Of a stretch of DNA of 64,000 nt, positions 54,954 through 64,000 are shown in pieces. Origin of the DNA: Ricinus communis. Taxonomy: Eukaryota > Streptophyta > Magnoliopsida > Malpighiales > Euphorbiaceae. The stretch lies in NCBI RefSeq assembly GCF_019578655.1, contig NC_063262.1, forward strand, positions 14,391,582 through 14,455,581. Reading direction: 5' to 3'. The position numbers were made by a program, and so were the translations under genes. Below the pieces are notes generated by a model. It saw only the letters and a program-made list of their open reading frames with translations. It was not told where the DNA came from and searched no databases. The first letter of the stretch is position 1. Every line of letters begins with the position of its first letter.

Positions 54954-56525
54954 ATGCTTCCATTCGGTCCTTCACAACTTTTTGTAATTCACAAACTTCT
55001 TTAGGACTTAATGGTGCCAAAACATACGGTTTTCCATCCATTACAAGAGAATATGCATTGGTTCGACCATTATGAATTACAGATCTATCATATAACCATG
55101 GTCTACCTAGCAACATATGACATGCTTGCATGGGAACAACATCACATAATACCTCATCATTATACTTCTTTACACTAAATGCAATCCGTACTTGCTTAGT
55201 AACTCTAATCCCACTTTGATCATTAAGCCATTGCAAGGTGTATGGCTTGGGATGCTTAATAGTTGGAAGTCTAAGTTTATCAACCATCATAGCACTAGCT
55301 ACATTAGTACAACTACCCCCATCAATGATTAAACTACAATTAGCATCGTGGTTTTGTACTTTACATGTAGTATGGAATATGTTTTCCCTTTGAGCGTCAT
55401 CATCAATAGGTTGTAAATTAAGAGCTCTAAAAGTTATAAGTACATTACTAACCTCACCCAATTGCACATCATCACATTCTTCCAACTCAGGCATGTATAG
55501 GTAATCCTCCTCACCTGGTTCGGATTCTTCATCACTCTCAAAGACTACTTCACCACCTCGAATTGCCATGGTTCGCTTGTTTGGACATTGGGAAGATATA
55601 TGTCCATACCCCAAACACTTGAAGCATTGCACTTTCTTTGATTTGAGGTCACTTTGCGTCATTGGTTTAGTGTTAACATCAAATTTAGGGGCTGGCTTGA
55701 TGTCCTTTGATGCCTCACGACCCTTGTTAGGGGGCTGGTTGCTCCCTTTCCATGCGTTACTCCATTTTGAGCTAGGGGCAGCACTTCTGCTCTTGGTTTT
55801 TAATTGCTTTTCCACCTTTATGGCCATGTGCAACATATCCTCCATCTCTACATAATGCTGCAATTCAATTATGTTAGCAATATCACGATTCAAACCATGC
55901 AAAAATCTTGCCATTGTGGCTTCCCTATCCTCATCTATATTGGCTCTAATCATAGCTATCTCCATAGATTGCCAATACTCCTCAACACTCTTACTACCTT
56001 GTACTAGATTTTGTAACTTGTTGTACAAATCCCTTTGGTAGTGCGATGGCACAAACCTTTTACGCATAATGCGTTTAACCTCATCCCATGAACCAACTTC
56101 GTGTTCCCCATGACGCCTACGACCACTCACCAATTGATCCCACCAAATGGCAGCATAATCACAAAATTCAACAACAGCAAGTTTAACCTTTTTAGACTCA
56201 CTATAGTTATGACATTCAAAAACCCTTTCAACCTTCTTTTCCCACTCCAAATAAACTTCAGGGTCACTCTTACCATGAAAGATGGTATTTTCATCTTAAT
56301 GCTACCCAAATTAGTGTCAATTTTGGGTTGGAGATTATGTCTAGACCCTTTAGACTCACTTTCTTGGTCATTATCAGAACCATCCCCTTTAGACGTTTTA
56401 GGCATATCATTCAATAACCTAGTTAATTTGTCATCTTGGTTTTGAAATTGTTTTGTCATATGTTCTACTACATCTCTCAATGTATAAGCTAAATTTTCCA
56501 AAGTCAATGATGGTTCAGATGACAT
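54898..56525 (-). pseudogene. CRM-like gag and protease, frameshifted near its start
   Basis: Gag begins at the ATG at 56525 (MSSEPSLTLENLAY). After KMKIPSF, near 56278, one T is lost compared with the expected ...PSFHGKSDPEVYLEW, so the frame moves. The rest is an open 450-codon frame: gag core (WWDQLVSGRR, EEYWQSMEIAMIRANI, MARFLHGLN), knuckle CFKCLGYGHISSQC around residue 210 and protease LIIDGGSCTNVAS around residue 300, then MLLGRPWLYDRSVIH. It overlaps pol by 56 bp in another frame (54898-54953); a programmed shift or a second small indel could explain that. Confidence 0.85.
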
Positions 56526-57137
56526 GGTTAAACCAAAAGACTAAGAAAAAAGGACGTGATCAAGTGTTATACTCTGGAGGCTTCTTATAGTTAAAGGCAA
56601 AAACAAGAAAAGATCACTCCCTCACGTGTTTCACTCACAAAGAATTGAATTCCTTATAGAAATTAAATCAAATTGTTCTAGTAATCACAAGAACAAGTTT
56701 TTCACAACCTCTTAACGTTTATTAATTCCGAAGTTCAATAGAACACTCGTGAATCAATAAAACGAATTATAAGCGTGTGAACAAAACAAGCTTACAACTA
56801 ATCGAACAAGACTCAATTAACCCAAAAGAAAAGCTTTTTAAGAGAAAACAAACAAAATTACCCAAATCAGAATTATAAGAATGAAGAACAGCTCCAATTA
56901 ATTAAAAGGAATTGCGGAATGAATCAATCAAGAGTCAATTCTTCGAGAACTACCCAACACAAATGGTTAGGGTTAGTTTTCCGTTCCTTCCTTTTTTTTT
57001 TTTTGGAAATCTGCCTTGGTATGCGGGCAGCAATGAAAATAGTATACTTTTTTTTTATAATGATGCGAACAGAAATTGAGATGAAATAGAAGACAGACTC
57101 TTTAATTGAAAAAAAAAATGAACCAACTAACAAGTTT
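56526..57137 (-). other. CRM-like 5' untranslated region
   Basis: Non-coding stretch between the PBS and the gag ATG. T-rich runs near 56990-57005 and 57045-57055. No gene seen. Confidence 0.6.
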
Positions 57138-57150
57138 GGCTCTGATACCA
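57138..57150 (-). other. Primer binding site of the CRM-like element
   Basis: Reverse complement TGGTATCAGAGCC, initiator tRNA-Met type, two bases inside the 5' LTR. Confidence 0.9.
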
Positions 57151-57152
57151 AA

Positions 57153-58067
57153 TGATACGAACTCGAACCGGATACGTTCAAACACCAAGATAAGTAATGG
57201 TGAGAAAATCAAACTGATAAACGCTCTCCCTATTTAAGAGGAAGCACCCTTACCAATAAGTTCGAATTTGTCGCCCCAAGATCTAACTTGAAAGTTTGCA
57301 ATTGATTATGGAACTAACAAACTTAGCAATAGAACTACTAAGCCCTTTAGTTATAAATAGATGAAGAATGTTCAAACAACTCAAGAAACTAATAAAAAAT
57401 TAATTGATTGATCAAACATGTAGATGTGAAACTAAATCAAACAAGTTAATTTAATCTCAAGAAATTCAATTAGGAACACCTTAAGGAATAAGAGTTAACA
57501 ACTCAAATAAAACTTCATTCAGAAATGTATATTGATCTTATGTCCTTTAGCCGAAATACATAGCTCTATTTATAGAGTTTTGAAATGATTCTAACCCTAA
57601 AAATGACTAAGAGATAAGCAATAAAGAATCAAACCCTAAAAGACTTCTAATGTGCGGCTGCCTCCTTCTCTAAGCATAAGTGGTGGCTGCCCTAGGGTTA
57701 GGTGAGACCTCCAATGCTTCTAGAAACCCTAATGTGCGGCCCAATGGTTAGGGTGCGGCCCAATGCTTCTAAAAACCCTAATGTGCGGCCCAATGCTCTA
57801 GAAACCCTAGGAAAGCCTGTTGACTTTGATCCCTGATCTTTGACCTTGACCTTGTTCCATGACCAGAAGTTTAAGCTTCATTAAAATGTCACTATCTTCA
57901 AGGCATTGTTATCTTCATTAAAAGCACCATCATTAGCCATCTTCAAAACATGCTCCAAGTAAGAATTTAAGGCTTGCTTGAACCTTCTACTCATTGCTCG
58001 TGTCATCGGTCCTCCATAGGCTAGTGGATCCATGCTAGTTGACTTAGATGCATCTTTGGTTGCATCA
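57153..58067 (-). repeat. 5' LTR of the CRM-like element (915 bp)
   Basis: In plus coordinates it starts TGATACGAACTCG and ends TTGCATCA. It carries the same GCGGCCCAATG tandem units (about 57713-57809). The part at 57880-58067 is a second copy of the pol 3' codons, as expected when the ORF overlaps the LTR. Confidence 0.9.
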
Positions 58068-59506
58068 GTTAGTGAGCATATTATTTCAGTCTTCTATCTT
58101 GTAGGAAATCAAGCTATCGGTTCTTTCAAGAACTTTGCAAACTTATCAAGACTCACGCTAGCGAACGTAGACTTATCGCTCACGTCCTTCCATTCTTTTG
58201 TATTCTTTGTCTACCCTTGTGTTTAAATCTATTTGATTTGATCCTTACGCTTTTCCGTATGGAAGAGAACAAAGTACTTGTGATTTCTTTCCTTATCGGA
58301 TCCAAAATCTTACCTATGTTCTCATTTTGTTCATTTCTTTTGTGCGTCTCTCTTGAATTTGTCTCTAGTATAATAGTTTGCTTTTATTGGGCGAGCATAA
58401 ACATGAGTGTTAAGTGAAAGTGTGTGGAAGCAGTAATCATAGGTACTGATCCAACGTTTGGACTAATGCGCAGAAGGAAATTTAGTTGATTGAGTACTGA
58501 TATTGATGAACAATGGGGTGGTCTAGCTAGCCAAATAGGTCCATTAACCAATCTTGAAGGACCTTTGGCTCGAGCTAAGGCTAAAAGTGTTAAAAAGGCT
58601 TTGTCAAGCTCCATCCGAAATATTAGCTCAAAGATAGCTAATGGAAAATAACTTGAAGCTCATGACAGTCCAACCTTGGTTAACTTGGTTCAAGCCATCA
58701 CAAGTCGCGAGAGGAACTTGGTTTAAGCGGACTATTCAGCCATTTTATCTAACAAAGTTAAAATTAAGTACTAATTTAACTAATTAGTGTTATTGGGCCT
58801 TATAATATGTGTTGGATTTTTCTTAATTTGTTTAGTTCATTATTAATGTTATTGGACTTAAGTTAAAATTATAATAACTAGTCCTTGAGTATGATAAAGT
58901 TGGGATTGTAGTAAGATCCAATTAAGTATACTTAATGGGCTAAAAGTTTAAATATTTAATTAAGTACTAATTATGCTTATTATTTGCGTTGTTTTTAGAT
59001 TTAAATTGAAGAATATAAAAGGAGAAAAGGAGCATGATTTTATTCATTCTTTTGAATGCTTACGATGAAGAAGAATATTACATTCATTATAAATGGAAGG
59101 TTACATACATGATAGTATTGCATTCAATCAAGGTGTTACAACTTTTCAAATTGTTAAAGGGAGAGGTTATGCTTATGAAAATGACATTAAACACTGGTGG
59201 TTACAATTATAGGAGTTATTTCTTTATTTATGTAATTTTCTTTTTATTTTTTTCTATTTTATTTTTTTCTAAACTGCCCTTGGACTCTTCCTATAAATGG
59301 GCAAGGTATTTGCATTTATAAAAACATCATTAAGTTGAATATAAAAGTCTTCTTTTCTCTTAAGTAAGAATTATTCTTTAAAGTTTTTGTTTGGTACTTA
59401 GGAACTTATCAAACTTTTAATTTGTGGTGTTCAAAATCCAAACACCTTATACTATAGCTCTAGCTCTCAAAGTCTTTAACTCTCCTATTGCTAAAAGGTT
59501 TTAAGT
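58068..59506 (+). repeat. LTR-retroelement remnants left of pararetrovirus copy 3
   Basis: 58130-58470 is a diverged direct repeat of 62190-62470 (gctcacgtccttccatt, tttgatccttacgctt). 58545-58648 can be read as GPLARAKAKSVKKALSSSIR, like the end of a chromovirus pol (compare [15 protein letters not shown]). From about 58800 to 59500 the text is non-coding with TATA-like ctataaatgg near 59291 and resembles LTR sequence. Individual borders cannot be fixed. Confidence 0.45.
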
Positions 59507-59642
59507 CTGGCACCTTAAGAGAATGGTTTTCCCATTTATCTGAGTATCAAAGGATATGAAGACTACTCAGAACATGGACCCACCAATAAGCGTATTTGGT
59601 GAAGAGCAGATCTCTACCAAATAAGTAAGATCCAATGACATT

Positions 59643-60054
59643 GAGTTAGCCCTTTTGGATTATAACAGAAACAGATCGTAGCAACAGCTAATTCATTGCC
59701 ATAGGATAGAGAAGAAGAACAGAGAGAATTTAGAAAGCCATGAAAGATAAGAGAAATATAAGTGTTTATTTCTTGCACAACTTGAATTACAAGAGAGACG
59801 ATCCTTCCTTTATATAGGAGGAAGGGAGATGTCAAGATAAACTTACAAACCACAATTTCTTGCCACCTGGCAAGAGTACTATGCTTAATGCATGCGTAAA
59901 AAGGAATATATTCCTTTTCATAAAGACGAAAACATGTGACATAAGAAGCCAAAAAACATGTGACATAAAAAGCCAAAATATCTACTTTAAGTACAATAAT
60001 ATAGAGCATCTTCTTAGTGGAGCATCTTGCTTTTTGTGAGTGCTTATCTGCTCT
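59643..60054 (-). promoter_or_regulatory. Pararetrovirus promoter and leader region (copy 3)
   Basis: TATATAAA on the minus strand at 59809-59816 and one 67-bp unit with ACGCATGCAT at about 59888-59900. The AATAAA seen in copies 1 and 2 is altered to AATAAACACT-like text near 59765. The leader stops before the primer site, so the site is missing. Confidence 0.7.
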
Positions 60055-60600
60055 TCACCAAATACGCTTATTGGTGGGTCCATGTTCTGAGTAGTCTTCA
60101 TCAGAGTCGTCTGACTCACTTATGCCATAATTATGACGAATGCGTCGTGATGGGCCAGGTGTGTCAGATGAATGGCATCGAGGAGATTTTTGAGATATCT
60201 CTTGAGACAATAATTGAGAATCTGATGGAGGAGGTTCTTCTGGTTGCGACCATGGTTCTAGGAAAGCTGGGTTTAACTCCATTGATGATGTGGCTTCATT
60301 TGGATGACTAGATGAAGTTGAAGGTGTTGAAGAAGTAGGAGAAATCAATCGTCTTTGATCTGAGGGTCTCCTATGCATGCTGATTACTGGAAATGCTTCA
60401 TTAGTTGAGTGATTGAGTTCATTCCCCTTATGAAGTAGAGCATGTTTCATAGTGAAAGGCATTTCTTCAAAGCGGCCATGGAAGGTTTTCCAGGGAGTGA
60501 TGGTTGTTGAGACAGTGTCTTCTTTATTGTGTTGTTGGTGAAGAAAGAGGATGGTGTGGTAGGTTAAAGCCTTTGCATGATCTGTCATATTGAGGAGGCC
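60055..60600 (-). pseudogene. Pararetrovirus C-terminal region, distal part (copy 3)
   Basis: Open frame of 177 codons from MTDHAKALTYHTIL to the acidic end SDDSDEDYSEHG...NKRIW, with the same C-terminus as copy 1. It is cut off from the upstream part by a frame change at about 60657-60677. Confidence 0.75.
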
Positions 60601-60611
60601 TGCTTGATGAA

Positions 60612-61211
60612 CTAATCTTCTGAGACGATGTTGCCATGCATAATGATTTTCAAATAACGGGAAAAAGCGCGGGCGGGATGTGACTTATTTTCTTCCCTAT
60701 GCAAAAACCATAAGGTCTGTAGTAGTGGAAGCTCTATGGGAAGATGATATAGACATGTAAGATACCAAAGGTACCAGAATTGCTCAGATGTTGAGGGAAA
60801 TGTCTCTGTTATGGTAGGAAAAAGTCTCCATGGAAATGAAGCAGAGAAGTCTTCCGGATGAGGAACCACATCTTTATAAAAGGCTAAGATGCGTCTGTAA
60901 ACCCAAAGTTCGAATTCAGGAATAGACAGGTTGGCTGGTTGATCTGGGTGTGTGGTTCGATGGCTAAACTGAGCCATAAAGATAAAGAAAGAAGGACTAG
61001 GGGGATTTGTGAAGGGCTTGGAGAGGCGAGATAAGAAATCAGGAATGAGGTTCTTGTTGCCCTGGATGTGTTGAACTTCAAAATCATATAGAGAGAACCA
61101 TTCTTTCAGGCGGAGAAGCTGTTTATCAGGAATTTGGCGACCTTTGAACTCCAGGATACGAGGAAAATTGGAGTTGTCCATTCTGACAATGAAATGTCTT
61201 GAAGCAAGGAG
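60612..61211 (-). pseudogene. Pararetrovirus RNase H end and proximal C-terminal region (copy 3)
   Basis: Open frame from DNSNFPRILEFKG (RNase H end) through NKNLIPDFLSRL into the Trp/Phe-rich C-terminal region. It shows that the C-terminal region is read continuously from RNase H. It breaks at the same place as copy 2. Confidence 0.75.
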
Positions 61212-62842
61212 GAGCCAACAAATGAAAGGAAAATGAATTTACATAGCATTTACCCTTTGGATTCTTTTTGTAACATTAAAAATTTGATAAGTTTCTACAA
61301 TTAATGTTGCCTCTTCATATAGAATACAACCTCCTAATTATTAATAAATAGATGCTTGAATAATCTTAGGAAGCTTATTGGATCTGCATCATTCCTCTAT
61401 TTTTTAAAAAGATTCACCGTTGAAACTTCACCTTTTTTTATTGGAATTGTATTACAGGACTTTCTTTTATATTAATATGAATGCTCAAACACAAGAAGAA
61501 TAACAAAGATGCAAAAGAAAGTAATTAACAATTAACCTAATGACACAAAGAAGAAAAGAAAAACACATAAAATAAGGATAAATTAAAATCTAATTTTGTA
61601 CCAAAGCTCTTATACCAAATGATAGGAAATCAAAAACACAAAGAACAAGCAAACCTAAATTGAAGCAAGCTCTGATACCAAATGATAGGAAATCAAAAAT
61701 CCAAAAACACAAAGGATAAGCAAACCTCAATTGAAGTATGCTTTGATACCAAATGATACGAGCCTCAAATAGAAAAGTCAGACTCAATCGCGTTAAGATT
61801 TCAATGATGAACTTTCAAAGGATATAAAATCTTTAAGGAGCAGCCTTGATTCACTTAAAAATAGTTTTGAAGATTTAAAAGGAAGGAAACATGGTAAGAC
61901 AATTGACAAGTTTGATCGGTGGCTTTGGGGTTTAGCTTGATGATCAAGAAGAATGAGATGTAAATCGACATGCATTAGTGAGAAATCATGTTGGTTTTGA
62001 TTAATCCAAGTGTAATATAAGTGGGAATGCGAGTGTTTTAATGTTTGGGACTCATATAATAAAGTAATTTGGGTCGAAGTGTTATTAGGTAGGCCCGCAT
62101 CAATTTTTTCTTGTTTTTGTTAAGCTAGCTCATAAAATTTAGAACTACGAGAGTTGTTGACTAGTCAACTTCTCTCTTTGAAGACTCGCATTAGCCAATA
62201 TAGACTTATTGCTCACGTCCTTCCATTTTTTGTGTTCTTTGTCTACTCTTGTGTTTAAATCAATTCGATTTGATCCTTACGCTTAGCCATGGAACTTGCG
62301 TTATCGGATTTGAAATCCTACCTGTGTTCTTATTTTGTTTATTTATTTTGCTCATCTCTTTCTAATCTATGTCTAATATGATGCTTTAGTTTTATTTAGC
62401 GAGTATAAATACGAGTGTTGAGTTATACCATATGGAAGCGGCAATCATAGGCATCGATCTAATGATTGGACAAATGCAAAGGAATGAAAATTAGTTGATT
62501 GAGATTGATATCATTCTCCGAATTGTCGCGGATGAATCTTCTAGAAGGAAGAGGGAAGGACGAGAATCGAGGAACGCCTCAATGTTCCAATTTAGGATTT
62601 GTTCCTTTAGGCACGAGGACTTCTGATGACATAAGGATTAGCATAAGGAATCATGGGAACACAATTGACAAGCTTGACCGATGGCATTAGGGGTTAGCTT
62701 GGTGATCAACCAGGAGAAGACGTAAAGCCACGTACGTAAGGGAGAAATCATGTTGCTTTCAATTAATCCAAGCAGGAATGAGCGCGTTTTGATGTTTGGA
62801 AGGCATAAAATGAAGTAAATTGGGCCGGAGTATTATCATATA
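61212..62842. other. LTR-retroelement remnants with a tract/PBS pair and duplicated blocks
   Basis: No coding sequence. 61380-61410 (gcatcattcctctattttttaaaaagattcacc) looks like the LTR/polypurine junction of a minus-strand element. 61600-61760 carries three PBS-like motifs. 61903-62090 and 62665-62840 are diverged direct repeats, and 62190-62470 repeats 58130-58470. This is probably a much-deleted minus-strand element and pieces of its LTRs. Confidence 0.45.
61600..61760 (-). repeat. Three tandem units each containing a PBS-like motif
   Basis: ctcttataccaaatgatagg (about 61607), ctctgataccaaatgatagg (about 61672) and ctttgataccaaatgatacg (about 61741) recur about 65-70 bp apart with shared aaatcaaaaacacaaagaa-type text between. 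On the minus strand each reads LTR end TATCA followed by TTTGGTATCAGAGC. Confidence 0.8.
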
Positions 62843-64000
62843 CTCCAACGCGAAGTTGAGGAACTACTAAGTAAAGGTTATGTTAGGGAAAGTCTTAGCC
62901 CATGTGCTGTTCCTATTGTGTTAGTCCCTAAGAAAGATGGGTCTTGGCGTATGTGTATTGATTGTCGTGCAATTAACAAGATTACCATTAAATATCGTCA
63001 TCCTATTCCTAGGTTAGATGATATGTTAGATGAATTGCATGGAAGTGTTATCTTTACTAAAATTGATTTGAGAAGTGGCTATCACCAAATTAGAATGAAT
63101 ATAGGTGATGAGTGGAAAACAACATTCAAAACTAAATTTGGTTTGTATGAGTGGTTGGTCATGCCTTTTGGCTTAACTAATGCACCAAGTACTTTTATGA
63201 GACTAATGAACCATGTTTTGCGTGCGTATATTGGTAAATTTGTGGTAGTATACTTTGATGATATTTTGATTTATAGTAAGAGCTTTAGTGAGCATGTTGA
63301 ACATGTTCGGATGGTGTTGATGGTTTTGCGTGAGAATTCTTTATATACTAACCTTGCTAAGTGTGATTTTTGCACAAACAAACTTGTGTTTCTTGGTTTT
63401 GTTGTTAGTAAAAATGGAATTCAGGTCGATGAAGATAAGGTAAAAGCAATTAAGGAGTGGCCAACACCAAAGAATGTTAGTGATGTGAGGAGCTTTCATG
63501 GGCTTGCAAGCTTCTATAGGAGGTTTGTCAAGGACTTCAGTACCCTTGCCGCACCACTTAACGAGCTTGTAAAGAAGAACGTGAAGTTTCATTGGGGAGA
63601 ACAACAAGAAAACGCATTTAATATGCTAAAGGACAAACTTACTTCATCTCCCATTCTTTCACTTCCGGATTTTTCTAAAACTTTTGAAATTGATTGTGAT
63701 GCTTCTGGTGTAGGTATTGGAGCTGTTTTAATGCAAGATGGGAAGCCAATAGCCTATTTTAGTGAAAAGTTGAATGGAGCTAGCTTGAAATATCCAACTT
63801 ATGACAAGGAATTGTATGCTCTTGTGCGTGCACTCAATGTTTGGCAGCATTATTTGCTACCTAAGGAGTTTGTGATTCACACGGATCATGAAGCATTAAA
63901 GCACTTGAAGGGACAGAACAAGTTGAATAAGCGCCATGCTAAATGGAGTGAATTCATTGAAGCATTTCCCTATGTCATTAAGTACAAGCAAGGTAAAGAA
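62843..64000 (+). CDS. CRM-like pol (partial, runs off the window), RT box intact
   Basis: The frame is open from [20 protein letters not shown] at 62843 to the last base. RT has [41 protein letters not shown] and the catalytic [12 protein letters not shown] at about 63243-63278. [14 protein letters not shown] follows, then RNase H with [16 protein letters not shown] and [15 protein letters not shown]. It is almost identical to the minus-strand pol at 51876-54953 but keeps the 18 residues deleted there. Codons before LQREVEEL are not CRM-like, so the 5' part was lost or lies elsewhere. It should continue into integrase beyond the window. Confidence 0.85.

Larger units (their letters stand above)
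51252..58067 (-). mobile_element. CRM-like chromovirus (Ty3/gypsy), nearly complete, 3' LTR truncated
   Basis: On the minus strand: 5' LTR 58067-57153, PBS 57150-57138, gag-protease 56525-54898, pol 54953-51876, polypurine tract 52095-52081 and 3' LTR 52080-51252. The pol ORF runs about 200 bp into the 3' LTR and ends with a [15 protein letters not shown] motif instead of a chromodomain, the arrangement described for the CRM (centromeric) lineage. The 3' LTR lacks about the last 100 bp, and no TSD can be seen. The two LTRs are about 98% alike by eye over the shared part, so it inserted fairly recently. Confidence 0.85.
59507..61211 (-). mobile_element. Endogenous pararetrovirus copy 3, rearranged partial copy
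   Basis: Four viral pieces in a row: coat-protein core (59507-59556, plus); end of the C-terminal ORF (59556-59611, plus); protease/RT interval (59608-59641, minus, matching 19601-19635); then a long minus piece (59643-61211) with leader, promoter, C-terminal region and RNase H end. Overlaps of 1-4 bp at the joins suggest microhomology end joining. The long piece stops at about 61211, where the copy 2 text diverges. Confidence 0.85.

Noticed and set aside
54547..54987. 146-codon plus-strand frame opposite the CRM-like pol start, and other frames opposite pol and gag
   Set aside because: Complement of conserved retrotransposon coding sequence; no start context, no domain.

Overview
The window reads as repeat-rich, AT-rich nuclear DNA of a eudicot plant. 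It holds one ordinary host gene, a four-exon filament-like plant protein (FPP) gene at 25282-29338. Almost everything else is nested LTR retrotransposons and integrated copies of a plant pararetrovirus (family Caulimoviridae). The species cannot be named from the sequence alone.

Layout. 1-9212: decayed Athila-like Ty3/gypsy element on the minus strand (integrase, RNase H, RT, protease, gag, tRNA-Asp-type PBS, 5' LTR), carrying a solo LTR (1799-2679, TSD TTAAC) and a second LTR-derived insertion (4064-5647). 9213-10732: LTR-like repeat. 10733-22010: decayed Sire-like Ty1/copia element on the plus strand, split inside its RT by pararetrovirus copy 1 (14213-21203). Copy 1 is just over one genome unit (about 6.93 kb) with a 59-bp terminal redundancy. 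22011-25281: AT-rich intergenic DNA. 25282-29338: FPP gene. 29339-34465: intergenic DNA with a foldback element and a dispersed repeat. 34800-44018: decayed Tat-lineage Ty3/gypsy element, split inside its RNase H by pararetrovirus copy 2 (36253-42131). Copy 2 is two head-to-head pieces; the minus-strand piece is a deleted unit in which the movement-protein region is fused in frame to RNase H. 44177-50150: Tat-type LTR containing a complete small LTR element (46767-49891, TSD AAAGC) that keeps only a protease remnant. 50151-51251: another LTR-like repeat. 51252-58067: CRM-like chromovirus on the minus strand with a 1025-aa pol ORF from which the RT YFDD catalytic box has been cut by a 54-bp in-frame deletion. 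58068-62840: mosaic of LTR pieces and pararetrovirus copy 3 (59507-61211), whose left end joins four viral snippets in both orientations. 62843-64000: a second, near-identical CRM-like pol on the plus strand, open to the window edge and with YFDD intact.

The virus resembles petuviruses/florendoviruses: one long frame in the order movement protein, coat protein with CCHC knuckle, protease, RT, RNase H, then a roughly 307-residue C-terminal region I do not recognise. A promoter/leader follows with TATA box, AATAAA and an initiator-tRNA-Met primer site. All copies are broken. The most informative signals are the terminal redundancies, the deleted unit in copy 2, the mosaic junction of copy 3, and many clustered differences at CAG/CTG sites that coincide with frameshifts. 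Those differences may be partly real mutation and partly assembly error.
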